Counted from the first letter of the stretch, positions 26,601 through 37,385 are shown. The stretch: 64,000 nucleotides of DNA from Ooceraea biroi (GCF_003672135.1 NC_039517.1:6479475-6543474), one strand, 5' to 3'. Numbers and translations are program-made. The notes: a model not told the origin generated them from the letters alone.

Positions 26601-27880
26601 TTCTAACTTCTTCATTGAAGTTCGCGATCGTGCACGTTCCTTCCTCCTGAATTCCTGCTGATTATTATGTTCAGATTTCTAGGATCATTTCATTTCCGCA
26701 AGACTGGATATGACAATGTGGCATTCGGCTAATAGGATCGGCTAATAGAATTCCCGACTAATAGAATTGCTGGTAGTAAAGGCACGGACGGGTGCAACGC
26801 GTCACAGCAAATCGGACACGACGGACGTTCCTTTGAAGTTTAATTCCCGGTGTAATTAGAGTCACGCCCGGCCATACAAAGTCGACCGTGCGCATCGTTA
26901 CGACGACATTGTTCTACGCCGGCTATAAATTCGCGTCTCGTTGTAGCTCCCGTACCACGGCGAACGATTATACGATGGGATTCAAGTTATTCGCTGAATT
27001 TTCGACGCAGCGTTTTTCGCCGCTCGTCAACGTGACAAAGGAGAGCGGGATATGCGAGAACGGGCGAGACGCCATTCTCTACGAGTTTTCGCGAATTTTA
27101 TCGCGGAAGTTTTCACGAGAACTTTTGTTTCGCCCGGGAACGAGATCCGATTATTCCGTTTCGGCGTCAAGAATTTTCATCGCGTACAACAGGCGCTCTC
27201 TGGCGTCTTGCGTACGTATATATACATCATTACAAATGAGCATTGTTTTAAGACTAACATTAATTACGTTAATTAAATCGCAGTTTTCTGACGTTTGAAC
27301 TACAGCTCGCAGATTTTCATATGCGCGAGTTGCCTTCTCTATTTTCCTCGTCGACGCAAATTACGCTAGTTTAACGCATATATTTTCCCGTTTGTAACTG
27401 CTTCGTGAAATATTGCCGGGCGAAAATGGCTGCGAGCGTAACGCATATACAATTCGCAAGTCCAGCATCCTCGCGAACACAGATAAATCAGAACAACTGC
27501 GAAGATTTAAAAGAAGAAGTTATTGAGCTCGCGCTGCAAATTTCAATTTCGCCAGTAAGAAATTAGATAAGAAATCATTATTACGGTCGACACCATTACA
27601 CGCGATAAAATTTTATCGCGCTGTGCTGCAGTAACAATTACTTTAAAATTGCAGAGAATGCAATCGCGCGATTCGCTGCAGCATTTTGGCAATTTGCGTC
27701 TAATGTCCGGTGATTTGGCAAGTGAAGTCTCTGATTGAAACAGGATTTAACTTACCCATCTATCAGTGGCACGTTTCTGAGAATCTTGCGAGCTGTCGCG
27801 AGGTGATCTCCCGCGTGGGCCGCGAACAGGATCCTCGTCAGTAGCTGACCCAGGACCATCATGCCCACCACCATCCTCAT
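1637..27880 (-). CDS. Membrane (renal-type) dipeptidase, 5' half, four exons, runs off the left edge
   Basis: Join of 27880-27756, 16074-15921, 7694-7562 and 1787-1637, read on the minus strand. The product is a zinc-dependent metallodipeptidase of the membrane dipeptidase (DPEP, peptidase M19) family, which hydrolyses dipeptides at the cell surface or in the secretory pathway. Seen: residues 1-23 form a signal peptide; H43-N-D45 matches the HxD zinc motif; E155 in GVEGGH matches the metal-bridging Glu; H182 in LTHTCNTPW matches the substrate-contact His; C101 and C184 match the conserved disulfide pair. The spacing E155-H182 (27) and C101-C184 (83) equals that of mammalian DPEP1 (E125-H152, C71-C154). 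All junction phases agree (phase 2, 0, 1, 2). Known for the family: about 400 residues, two more zinc-ligand His downstream and often a GPI anchor; those exons are outside the window. A block of about seven extra residues lies between the HND motif and the FW motif. I cannot assign an orthologue more precisely than DPEP-like. Confidence 0.95.
5433..5458. repeat. (AG)13 microsatellite
   Basis: Uninterrupted AG dinucleotide run inside dipeptidase intron 3. Confidence 0.95.
5648..5683. repeat. (TA)18 microsatellite
   Basis: Uninterrupted TA run inside dipeptidase intron 3, followed by a short ACACAC segment. Confidence 0.95.
7562..7694 (-). CDS. Dipeptidase coding exon 3
   Basis: The acceptor TTGCAG lies at 7700-7695. 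The exon encodes residues 94-137 plus one base of Gly138: FWSAYVPCSSQ, then an amphipathic helix (LDSVQLALEQIDLIRRLV) and a stretch ending VLVTTAE. This matches the family's FWSxYxPC ... QxD pattern; C101 is the first half of a conserved disulfide. The donor is GTTCGT, a weak match at +3 to +5. It is nevertheless the position that joins in phase to exon 4 (GAA-G then GT-ATC, giving E-G-I). Confidence 0.93.
10950..10953. repeat. TTAA target-site duplication, left
   Basis: Pairs with TTAA at 11672-11675 on the other side of the MITE. Confidence 0.75.
10954..11671. mobile_element. Foldback MITE with 0.3-kb inverted arms, copy 1
   Basis: Non-autonomous foldback element, 718 bp. The left arm (10954-11249) and the right arm (11384-11671) are near-perfect reverse complements, separated by a 134-bp loop. 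Termini are GGGGGGAGCCTGC and its complement. TTAA flanks both ends (10950-10953 and 11672-11675), which reads as a target-site duplication. TTAA suggests piggyBac-type insertion. Because the ends are A/T, a TA duplication of a Tc1/mariner-type element cannot be excluded. No coding capacity. It sits inside dipeptidase intron 2, so it should be transcribed as a long hairpin in the pre-mRNA. Confidence 0.92.
11672..11675. repeat. TTAA target-site duplication, right
   Basis: Pairs with TTAA at 10950-10953. Confidence 0.75.
15090..15300. repeat. Diverged local duplication, period about 146 bp
   Basis: CGAACATTTAATTGCAAT begins at 15090 and recurs at 15236. In each copy it is followed some 20-35 bp later by CATGCGATTC. 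The rest of the two units is strongly diverged. Confidence 0.5.
15921..16074 (-). CDS. Dipeptidase coding exon 2: HND zinc-binding motif
   Basis: The acceptor is a pyrimidine-rich tract ending CTTCAG, at 16080-16075. The first base completes Gly42, then residues 43-93 follow. HNDLPWNIRKF carries the first two metal ligands (H43, D45), and the exon closes with LKEGMVAAQ, the family's LRxGxVGxQ-like segment. The donor is GTGAGT at 15920-15915, phase 0. The middle part (about residues 60-80, with DTHPWSQSAWSHTD) is longer than in mammalian relatives. Confidence 0.95.
16075..27755 (-). other. Dipeptidase intron 1 (11681 bp)
   Basis: Bounded by donor GTAAGT at 27755 and acceptor CTTCAG at 16075. 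Long first introns often hold enhancers, but no specific site can be named from sequence alone. It contains the three-unit tandem repeat at 26091-26350, a short local repeat of CTAATAGAATT-like units near 26727-26770, and a 16-bp perfect palindrome around 18378 (ATGATTCATGAATCAT). Open frames here are taken as chance. Confidence 0.8.
26091..26350. repeat. Three tandem copies of an 84-90 bp AT-rich unit
   Basis: Units start at 26091, 26175 and 26265. Each runs from AACCAAAATAGCT(G/A)CAAA, through a central GTAGAATT(T/G) segment, to AATATTAATTT(C/T)AATAATGTCA. The third is the most diverged. A short piece of a possible fourth start (TTAGTTAGCG) follows. No coding capacity is seen. Confidence 0.9.
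27756..27880 (-). CDS. Dipeptidase coding exon 1: start codon, signal peptide, pro-region
   Basis: Encodes residues 1-41 and two bases of Gly42. The ATG at 27880 has A at -3. A second in-frame ATG follows two codons later with A at -3 and G at +4, so either may be used. The segment MRMVVGMMVL to LFAAHA is hydrophobic and signal-peptide-like. It is followed by DHLATARKILRNVPLIDG, matching the family pattern that leads into HND. The in-frame stop TAA at 27911-27913 upstream shows that the protein cannot start further 5' on this exon. The exon ends GATGG before the strong donor GTAAGT (27755 downward). The intron that follows is 11681 bp. Confidence 0.88.
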
Positions 27881-27926
27881 CCTCCTCCTCGCTGGACCCG
27901 CAGCACGCCCTTACTAATGTCCTCAT
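27881..27926 (-). other. Out-of-frame upstream ATG overlapping the dipeptidase start
   Basis: An ATG at 27926 opens a frame (+1 relative to the enzyme) that stays open for 57 codons to the exon 1 donor. If spliced as the enzyme is, it continues 21 codons into exon 2, ending at the TGA at 16009. It overlaps the main start codon, so it would lower translation if present in the mRNA. Its acidic Glu/Asp/Gly-rich peptide resembles nothing I know. It may be chance in a GC-rich exon. Confidence 0.35.
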
Positions 27927-27931
27927 GCCAT
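27923..27931 (-). other. Minimal upstream ORF (ATG GCA TGA)
   Basis: Two-codon open frame 43 bp ahead of the dipeptidase start, overlapping the next upstream ATG in an ATGA arrangement. It matters only if transcription starts above 27931, which the sequence does not show. Confidence 0.3.
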
Positions 27932-30219
27932 CGCCGTTAACCCACCCGGCTCACCCGCAGCACTTCCTTCAACCAGTTCTCAGGACGGCCGAATGTAACA
28001 GGATCATGGATCCTCCGTCTTGGCTGTTCGTGTCCAGTTAATTTTCCCGAAAGGATTACTCGGCCATTCTCGGTCGGCGATGAGCCGAAATCCTTTGGCG
28101 CGCCAACAATCAGGATACGCAAAATTTATCGCGGTTTCCCGATGCTTTCCGGATGCTCTCCCGAGCTCGTGATCTTGCAAGATCTTTAATAGTGAGTTCT
28201 CCGGGATCAACGAGGAATCACACCGGCAATGTTCTCGCTGATAAAATCATTCGAAACCACGCACTCGATTTTATCACGCACCGCGCGCATGCGGAGACTC
28301 CCCGTCGCCTGTCTCGCTGGGGTAACAGAGTTCAAGGATCAATGGTCGCTTTCCTCTTCAGCTGGCTCTTATCTTCGGCGCATTCGTCTTCACACATCCT
28401 CGAGCCCATCCCCAATTTCTCACATTCAGCCGGCCCAAAGGTCCACTTTTTCCACCGTCGCGATAGCTACTTCAGCCTCTTCCCTCCGTTCTATCCTTCC
28501 AGATTAACCTTTCGGTCTCATCGCCATAGACTCCGTCCGACGCAGCTGCTATCGCCGCGCTTCTTATTCCTCTCGTTGCGTCTCTCTTCCGGCTTTGTCT
28601 TTCTAGTTGGAATACTCTCGACTTGTCCGCCACCACGTCCTTAATGTCCCTTACCACTCAACGTCCCCGCGCGGCGAAGCCAACCGTCTTTCTTAACGCG
28701 GTCACAGCCCCACAAACCCTCAAACGAAACTCGCAACGCGCTTCGATCGATTTGCTCGGTTCTCAGGAATGGCAGAACATTCTTTTGGCCACTTTCCGAA
28801 TTAATCCCCCGAAACGTATTGCTCCGTTTATCCGTCGCTCGAATTCGCTCGCAGATTGAGAATGCCTTGCCGGCATTTACCTTCCACAATCGCGCGCTGA
28901 TCGAGGAGCCAACTATTCGAGACGAGTAGTACTCCCTCTTCTTCCAATCAGACTATTCTTAATCACTTACGGGATGTTATTTCTTACGCTTCTCTTTATC
29001 TCTTTCTCGCTTCGGTCTCATCTACAGCGAATTCTTCGCAAAGTGCAGATGACTTCCGAGACGACCGAGTCGCCTCGGGGATTCGCTTCGATAGTTTGAT
29101 CACGAGCTTTCAGAGGTTTTCCCCGTTCCTGTGTCGCCTCTCTATCCACCCTTAAGGATTGAGGAGACCACCCTCCCCCCGCCCGGTGTCGACTTCTTCG
29201 CCGGCACTCGAGGGAGTAACTCCGTGATCTAGAGTTGGTCGATAATCGGAGACGCGTCGCTCACCCCGCTCGATCCTCACCGGTGTAAAGTGCTGGTTGA
29301 AACCACTTAAGCGAGGTTATCGATGTCGATGGTCTTTAATTTACGCTGGCGTCGACCTTGAGCCCGTCTCGAATGTGCTTTGATCGAGCTATCCGTAACG
29401 GGTGTATTTAAGGAAATTGAACCCTCCGGTTAGCCGGAGCTCTCTGTTAATTAAAGCGGCATCTCGAACGTCGAACGTTCGCGCCTTTCATCGTCTCGTC
29501 TGACAGGTCGGAGATCGCACTACTTACAGCTCGCGCTACTTGCAGCTGGGAATTTCACAGGGAGCGGCACCTCCTCGAGGGTGTCGTGCTACGCGAGGAT
29601 CCCACGGGCGGTCTGCTCGTTACGTTCCCGGAGATTAATTAGAGCGGAAAGAGAAAGACGTCCCGCTAGCCGAGCGCGAAAACGTTTCTCCGGTTTCTTC
29701 TTTATTCCCGCGGTCGGGGATCAGCGTTACTGGGGGTGTTTTCTAATGCACGATCCATTTCTCTTCCTCCGGTATCCTCGTTCTCGGTTTCCCTCGGGTT
29801 CTCCTCGCTCGTGAACCTCGGTCTTCCTTCCACGCAGACTGTTCTATCTATTGAATCACCGTGCACCGCCGACGACGTTTCATAATCGCACGCGAATGCA
29901 CTGTCACAACGCGCGGCTAACGATAAATCCGTCGCGATTAATTCGGCACTCGATTAAGTCCCGCGATTAATTACGTTACTCGAAACGCGAAGAACGACTC
30001 TCTTGCGCGGTCCCGCGGTCGTCGCTCCCCGACGTCGCTCGATAATGGATCACCGTGCTAGTCTCTCGGCCCGGATATTTTCCAACTTCCGCTGTGACCT
30101 GTTAAGAGGATTTTCGTAATTCGTTGAATAGCGAGGGAAATTATCGCATGGAGAGGCCTTCGGCGAGAGAAATATTTTACCGCTAGATCGGTGAACTGAT
30201 TATGACGGCTCGATTTATA
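27932..30219. other. Upstream region of the dipeptidase gene, no gene recognised
   Basis: Relatively GC- and CpG-rich, with long pyrimidine-rich stretches on the plus strand (about 28320-28620 and 28900-29200). It probably contains the dipeptidase promoter and any untranslated 5' exon, but no TATA box or initiator at a convincing position could be fixed. Several open frames on both strands overlap here without recognisable protein features. Confidence 0.5.
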
Positions 30220-30934
30220 CAAGGTGTTTCCTAAGTAAGTGGACAAACTTAAGGAGGATATTCCTTGGCTTATTTTAAGAAGAAGAGGTCGTATAAACAT
30301 ATGTCCTAAACTGCTTTGTTTTCCAAAAAAAGTACATCACTGTTTTCGTTCACTTTTCGTTTATTATAGAACAGTTTGTGTTATAGCAAATGAAACAAAT
30401 GAAAAACAATAGTAACCAAAAAGAAAAATTATAACGAAAAAGAAAACAGTAACTAAAAAGAAAAATAATAACATCGCAGTAACTGCTGAAAATGTCCACC
30501 TGCAGCCATGATACACGCCTCAACTCTCCTTTCCATTGATTGACGTACACGTTCAAAAATACCTGGAGTGTTACGTATTCTTTCACATCCATCTATTATG
30601 CGATTTCTGAGATCTTCTTCATTTTGAATAGGTGTAGCGTAAACTAAAGATTTAAAGCTGTCCTCATAGAAAAAAATCTACTGGATTTAAGTCTGGGGAT
30701 CTTGCAGGCCATAAATGGTTTGGTCTTTGAGTACCTCGACCGATCCCCACTCCATCCCCATCGCTGTTGACTCGTACTGCAAAAGCACGCTATCCGAAAA
30801 GTGAACGAAAACAGTGATGTACTTTTTTTGGAAAACAAAGCAGTTTAGGACATATGTTTATATGACCTTTTCTTCTTAAAATAAGCCAAGGAATATCCTC
30901 CTTAAGTTTGTCTACTTACTTAGGAAACACCCTG
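30220..30934 (-). mobile_element. Tc1/mariner-IS630 type element, 140-bp inverted termini, decayed transposase
   Basis: 715 bp. The left end (30220-30359) and right end (30795-30934) are reverse complements over 140 bp with few differences, and both are flanked by TA (30218-30219 and 30935-30936). The interior, on the minus strand, holds the C-terminal part of a DDE transposase: IGRG, then WPARSPDLNPVDFFL (the last catalytic Asp region), then a helical tail. The element is therefore an internally deleted derivative of an autonomous transposon, and it is inactive. The long TIRs compared with the usual 20-30 bp are notable but occur in some Tc1/mariner lineages. Confidence 0.9.
30475..30770 (-). 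pseudogene. DDE transposase C-terminal fragment (Tc1/mariner-IS630 superfamily)
   Basis: Minus-strand translation gives VGIGRGTQRPNHLW, PARSPDLNPVDFFL, then a stop (TGA at 30664-30666) where the family has Trp. One extra T shortly after shifts the frame. In the shifted frame about 60 residues remain readable: KSLVYATPIQNEEDLRNRII, then a GCERIRNTPGIF helix, then RRVEACIMAAGGHFQQLL. The N-terminal DNA-binding domain and the first two catalytic Asp are absent. The lesions (one nonsense, one frameshift, large 5' deletion) leave no functional protein. Confidence 0.88.
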
Positions 30935-31473
30935 TATATGCATTAATAAAATCGCAAAGTTAAAATATATATGTGAATTTATTACATTATCGAAAAGTCG
31001 AGCTCGATTGAACGGGATTTTAAAACCAGTTAGCCGACGCGCTCGTATAAACCGATCGATCAGAGCACATCAAAGCGACGCAATTAAAGATTAATATTTT
31101 ACGGAAACAACCGTTTTGCTTGATAACTGTGAACAAAATTGCGGCGACAAATTGACGTGGCTTGAAATCCTTTAGCGTAAACAGTGGATTACGGACTCCC
31201 TTCTCTTTCATTCGATATGTAATTACGTTCTCCACATGAGCGTATCTTATTCGCGCCGATATAATATAAACCGGATTGATTGCATCGTGACGAATTACGG
31301 AAAGGCGATCAAATCGATGTACACGGCGCATCAGGTACAATAATTAATGACTATAATCCGACCATAACTGTGTTGCTCTCGAGAGTATTAGCGTCGCAAC
31401 GTTCGAGTTATCGTAACGCAGCCCATCACCAGAATAATTCCACCATAATCGTCTCCAACCGTGCTTTCTTTTC

Positions 31474-31531
31474 GACGCGTAATCTTCTTAATCTCATGAT
31501 GGCCGTCATGCCGGACGCGTAATCTTCTTAA
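31474..31531. repeat. 18-bp direct repeat, spacing 40 bp
   Basis: GACGCGTAATCTTCTTAA occurs at 31474-31491 and again at 31514-31531. Confidence 0.85.
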
Positions 31532-31907
31532 CGCGAGCGCGTGGTTAGTAATTCGACAGCTTATAGAAGGCCGGCGAGTGTGATGGGGTGCAGCAACGAG
31601 GCCGTTAACGTCGACTGCGACTAATGAGTTAGCTTGTTCATAATTATCGGCAGACGCGACCATCCGCTCGCGCCTGTTTATCGCCCTGATAACCGGTATT
31701 TGTCTACGTGCCGATGATTAATTAGCGTTAACGACGGCGCGTTTTCAACCGCTGCGGTAGGACGCGCTGTCTTGTGTGTATTCTCGTATTAACATGCGAT
31801 TGTCTATATCACTTTTCCATATTTTTTTCTGTATTTCTTTTTTACTTCTTTCGCGAGAACTTCTGAAATGATTACGCGATCAATACAGATGCATCATCAC
31901 GGGATCA

Positions 31908-31926
31908 ATCATCAATAATTGATGAT
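31908..31926. repeat. 19-bp perfect palindrome
   Basis: ATCATCAAT, one central A, then ATTGATGAT: nine-base arms that match exactly. Could be a dimeric factor-binding site or chance. Confidence 0.5.
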
Positions 31927-34900
31927 CAGTACGAAAGTTTACTTGATACGAGTATTTTGTTAGTCTGTATGTTTACCGTTTCATTTTGTAATGTAAAACG
32001 TATGATAGCATCGTGAAAAATTCGGAATTACAGTATTCTCTGTTTATCTATCATCTAGCGCTGCTTATCAAGATGCGCTTGTGTGCGAGTGGATAATGAG
32101 AAACCGACGCAGTGAAACGTGACAAATTCTCGTCTCATCGTGTATCGAACGCGAGTTACCCGCGGTAATTTGAAAGTTTTTTTATTCGTTGTCTAATTAC
32201 ATTTTTTTATCGGGCACGTTTTATCGGGGACGTTAATTGGCCAGCGCGGGCGGAGCTTGTCTCGGCGGCGTTTGTTTGTATCCGAAGATGCGCGCGAACG
32301 ACCATATTTTAGCGTGACGTGAGAAAAATGACAAGTTAATTTAGCGACCTGCAAGATGTGCAACCATCGCCGATAGTAGCGGGCCTTTTCTCGAGAAACG
32401 AACACGCGAGGCGGCACGGATGCGTCTGACAGCCACGTCTCTCGACAGACATTTCGATCGTTTTTTCCGCCGTCGAGGTATCGAATCGTCGGCGCGGTTG
32501 TTGGAATTGCTTTCGACGAGAGTCAGGCGCTCACAAAGAAAAGTTGTACTTACTTCTCGCGTATGATATGCAAGAACCAGATTTCTCTGTCGAGTATGAA
32601 TGGAACATCACGAGACGTTGCGACAACAATTGCCGTGCGTGTGACACGCGAATTTTCGCAATACCATTCTTCTCATCCAGTCGTACAACAAATTAAAATT
32701 AAAATATCACGCAAATTCCTTGTATCGCGATTTTTTGGCGATTTGTCACAACTTGAGCGAAAATTTAAAAAAGTCTCACGTATGGAGAAACTTTTGTCGC
32801 GTGCAGATCTGCGGCGAATCTTTTAAATAAGCGCCGTCTCGCGAAATCTTATCGCGGCCGTTCCTCTCCATCCTTTCACCCTTACGAAAATTCAGATGGT
32901 CGTTCCGTGGGTGGGTTTCACGTACCGTAAAAATCTGCGCGCGGGTCAGGGCGCATCTGTTCCGCTCGTAAAGTTACAAAAGTCGCTTTCCGATGTAAGA
33001 ACCTCTCCACGCGATTTTTGTCGCTTCCGCCCGCGGAGTAAAACTCCTTTCGGGTTTCTCGACACGAGTTGCGATCTTACGGGGGTGGGATCGTGCAGAT
33101 GAAATGAGATGATAGTGAAAGGTCCGGGGTAAGGGCCCCGATGTGTCCTCGAAAATCTCGTACGTGACCCTACTTGGCTCTCCTCTTCGGTGTATAGTGG
33201 GGCAGGTCGGCGCAATCACGACCGATATACCGAAGGGGTGGTTCCGCGCGTCAGGAGGGTGCGTCGCGACGCGGACGACGGCGCGAACGGTGCCGTTGTT
33301 CGCGGTCCGGAGTTGAAGACCCGACTGATGGAAACGCACGCAGAAACTCCGGCATACTCGAGGGCGCAGGCGCCTCCGCGTCGTCGCTCTTGTGATGTGA
33401 TCTTCTTCCGTTGCACGGAGGCTGCCCCGTTGCAGCGCTGCACCGCGACCGCGCGTCTCCGTGCCTTCCGAAGTGTCGCTGTCCTCTTCGACATCGCGCG
33501 TCCCGACCTTAGGGCGGTCACGTGTCATCTCCTTTTTCCCCTATCTTTCCTGAACCGGTAACTGGGAGCGGTACGCTCTGTGTGCGAGTACGTATGTGTG
33601 TGTGAACTAGCATGTATGCTCTGACAACACGTGCATCACAAGATCGTACACGAGGTTTACCCAAAACGGGTAACTTCGTATAACCCTGCTGTAGTGTCCA
33701 CAAATTTCACAAACACATACACAGCCGGCAGCCAAGAAAGTTTCGAGAATTTTCAAACTACTTCTCTCCCGGGCGGCTTTCTTGATATCGCACGGTCTCT
33801 TCAGAATCATACCTTTGACTGCGGTCAAAGCTGATTCTGTGGTAAGTAGTCGCTTTTTTCTAACGTGAAAGAGACGAAAGAGTGAAAGGAACGAGCGTTT
33901 TAAAACAACAGGAAACTTTTCAAGAGCCAAATTCTCTCAACTTCCAACGATGATTTCCGTTATTCAAAGAACCGCCTAGCTCTCCGCTTCTTACGACTGA
34001 GTGTTCGCAAAATAAATTACCGAATCTTTTCGCAGATTGTTCAAGATTGATCGAAGCTGTAACACGATCTCTTCCTTGCGAGGCGGGTATGGCAAACGTC
34101 GTGCTGTACGCGCGCACACAACGTACGGATTTTACTGCGTGCGGACTCTGTTACCGTTCGCGTAAAGTAGTGGAAAAAGAAGGCAGTGCGCGACCGCCCT
34201 TTACGCCGGCTCACAGCTGGTCCTCTTCCCCGGCGGAATTACCTCTCGCCTCTCACACTCCCGATCGGTCTATAACCCCGGAATTTTATATCAGTCCGCT
34301 ACTGCCAAACGGGAACTTTATACTCACCCACGGGCCGGGACAGCAGGTTTTTGGGGGCTAATTAAATGCAGGGTAGCGCCAAGTGCGTTTGTAAGTTACG
34401 GCTCGCGGCTACCTCGCTCTGCGGAATGTTAGTTAACGATTAGTTAGCGGCGTGATATTGCGGAATCGCGAATGGTGACTTGATAGTTGCGCGGCACCGC
34501 CAAGTTTTCCCCTTGGACAGCGCGGGGAATTATTGCTACCCGAAAGTTACGTTCTGTAAGGAAAGTTGTCACGTCTTTGTGTCGTCGTTATGTATCACAC
34601 CAGCAACTTTATATCGTATCTTACTTGGATCCCCGACATGGTAAGTGTGCCGTAATATATTGTCTCGCCAATGGTCTCGCGCTGCTCTCTCTCGCCGCAT
34701 GGGATGCGAGAATGGTTTCCCCTTTTTTGTTTGAAGCGAACGCGCTTGCCGTCTTCCGCGAAGCGGGTATTCCCTTCGACATTTCGCATTCCTATCTTAC
34801 TTCGCCCCGTCGCGTTGCCGCTCCCAGCATCCTTCGAGCTAAGGACCGGCAAGTTTTTCCACTCGGGGAACACTCGCCTCTCGTATCTCGCTGCTACAAG

Positions 34901-35785
34901 ACAGTGGCGCGGTTACGAGATTTCGATATTTCTCTTGGCTTTTCTTTTGCATGCTCGCCTCGTACTTCGCATTGCTATACTTTATGTTACCGGCAGCATG
35001 ATCGGCCTTGCAGATAAAGTGTCTAGGAAAAAGAAGAGAGAAACGGCGGCGTGCAAAGCGCGAGGGGCGCTGAATTAATGTCTCCGCGGGACACCGCACA
35101 TTGCAATTTCGTAAATTACTTTAACTTGCGGGCGCGAGCTTTTGTAATACGGACAATGATGGAGCGCGGAAATTTTTACGTTGCCAGAGAAAAAAGGACT
35201 CGTCGGCAAGTTCTCTCTCGCGTATTTGCTTCTGCCATGGGAATGACCGGGCGGGATCGCAATCGGGAATACGCTTAGGTAAAATTTCATGCTACACGTG
35301 AAAAATGATGAACTATACTGATTATCTTTACGCAAATGAGCGAGCGAGCTAATATCCCGCTGACTTTTCGCGGAGCTGCGTCAAAGAGAGAAATTGAGCG
35401 TGTCTGACTATCGCGGGGGTGGAAAGACGATGATCCGGTAACAGACGGGAAACTTTTTGGGTTCCAATCGGGGTACCGAGATCACGTCGGATAACCGCCG
35501 AAAATCCGTAAAACCAAGCGAAGTGTTTGCAGAGGATAGATCTAATTTCGCGTGTACCACGATGATAAACGGATCCACCTGAGAGATAGAGGGAGGGTGG
35601 GTTGCTCGCTGAGACTTTATTCGGCCCAAATCATCCTGCCTCCTCTATCGAATTACCCTTGATTCCGTTAGCTCGGCCTAATCTCCCTCTTTGGTAGCCT
35701 GTCGCCGCCCTCGATCTCCTCTTCCTACCATCCCGTCCTCATAACTGTGCTTCCCGCCATGTTACTCCACGGCACATCTTTCTCT

Positions 35786-35806
35786 TCTCTCTCTCTCTCT
35801 CTCTCT
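35786..35806. repeat. (TC)n microsatellite
   Basis: About ten uninterrupted TC units. Confidence 0.9.
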
Positions 35807-36445
35807 GCTCCGATCTCGCTAGCATATTCATCCATCTCTCACCGGCGCAATGCAAATTCCGAAAAGCCTTCGGCTCCGACCATAAATCAGGTTAACGTTA
35901 TCCAGGTTTGCCCAGGCTAGCCGGGGGCATGTGCATCACAGTGCGGTGCAACAGACGCCATCATCGCGATCTCTTGCCGGTCGCTTCTCTGGTCGAGTCC
36001 GCCACGCGATTGCGATAACAGCGATTATGATAACGATGCAATCGGTAAAATAGTGCGCCTTGATTCAGGGCGGTTTGAGTCGTTGTTCTTTTCAGCTTTC
36101 ATTTTCCCCTGCTTCCACCCTACTGCTCTTCTCTCCAGCTGCCCTCCAGCAGTTCTCTCCAGTAGTTCTAGCTACGAGTTTACTAGCAAACATCTTTTTG
36201 CGAGAATACAATGCACAGATCGAGAGGGATTTCTTCCTCGGAGTCACTTTCGCTTTAACGCTTCAACAGATTTTTTACTGAGACGTGAAATACAAGAATC
36301 GTCTCTTATGTCTGTAATGGTCTAGATCTTCTTATACTTTACCGCGCGATTTGACGTCAACCGGCGAACGCGGTATTCCGTCGATGCGCGACAGAGTCAA
36401 AACTGGCTGTGATCCAGGATAACTGTGCGCGATGCACGACGATGA

Positions 36446-37385
36446 CACTCGATTATTGGAAGAAATAGCGTGAGAAGTATAGATAAAGGACGCCGGAATA
36501 CAACGCGAAGGGATGCCGCCTGGTACGAGGTATCTCTTGCTGGATTTCGATCGCCGCTACGTTTATTCCGTGCGGGACTATACTATGGTGGGCGTTATCG
36601 GATCGAATTCAATTTTGGCGAAGGATAAAAGCGACGACGAATGTACGAATATTGGGTCATCGTAATCGAGGGGGCATGCAAAGGCACATAAATGGTCTTG
36701 GAAAAAAAAACAAGAAATTGGCATAGCGGAACTTGACTTTTGTTGTAGAGAAATGATCCTCAATATTAACTCTTATTATTGTACTTTTTTCGCTTTTTTC
36801 ACTGCTTTAAGAAAATTCCATTTGCAAACAGCCATAATTTGATGGATCCACTGTGAAACTTTAGCGGAAAGTTCAATACTGACGGAAATATTGATCTAAT
36901 AAGTAGCAGATATTAATTAAGGTGCGCTGAATGTAATGCTGTCGGGACCCATAAAAGCGAAAAAATAAGCTGGCTTTGTAGCTAAGCTCCTTACATCAGA
37001 ATCTATGAGTGGAACAGTAGCGCAGGCTACCTTCCCTCGATAAATTTTCTTCTTTACTCTTTCTTTCAAAGAAAAATTTTATATATAAGGAGCATTTTAA
37101 GCTGTGCATAAGAAGTAAGGGTTTTATATTAGAGTTAATACAGTAGTACCGCGGGAAATTATTGAAAGTTATACAAAACTTTAACTTTATTGTTCTAACA
37201 ATCCTTCTAGCAAATGTTGCGCCTGGGGACTTTCAATTGTAGCATTCTAAATGGCACTTTCTAACGTGCGATTGAGACGTAAGGTCCCAATATAGCTGGA
37301 TCCATTATACTGGAATAGCTGCTAGCGATAAGGGGCGACACACGATTATTGGGAGGAATAGCGTGAGAAATATGAATAAAGCCGG
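36446..37385. repeat. Direct repeat pair, about 50 bp each, 889 bp apart
   Basis: Copies at 36446-36495 and 37335-37385 share CGATTATTGG(A/G)A(G)GAATAGCGTGAGAA-like sequence followed by TAT(A/G)ATAAA and GCCGG. Roughly 80% alike by eye. The intervening 840 bp is not recognised. The pair could flank an old insertion or be a tandem duplication. Confidence 0.5.

Noticed and set aside
30350..30592. 80-residue minus-strand frame, hydrophobic C-terminus
   Set aside because: Wrong frame of the transposase remnant running into its AT-rich tail.
32974..33528. 184-residue minus-strand frame and overlapping plus-strand frames
   Set aside because: The region is GC-rich with few stops in any frame. Arg/Thr/Pro-rich translations on both strands argue against a real gene.
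34487..35017. 176-residue plus-strand frame
   Set aside because: No recognised motif, and a competing frame on the same strand overlaps. Nothing protein-like in composition.
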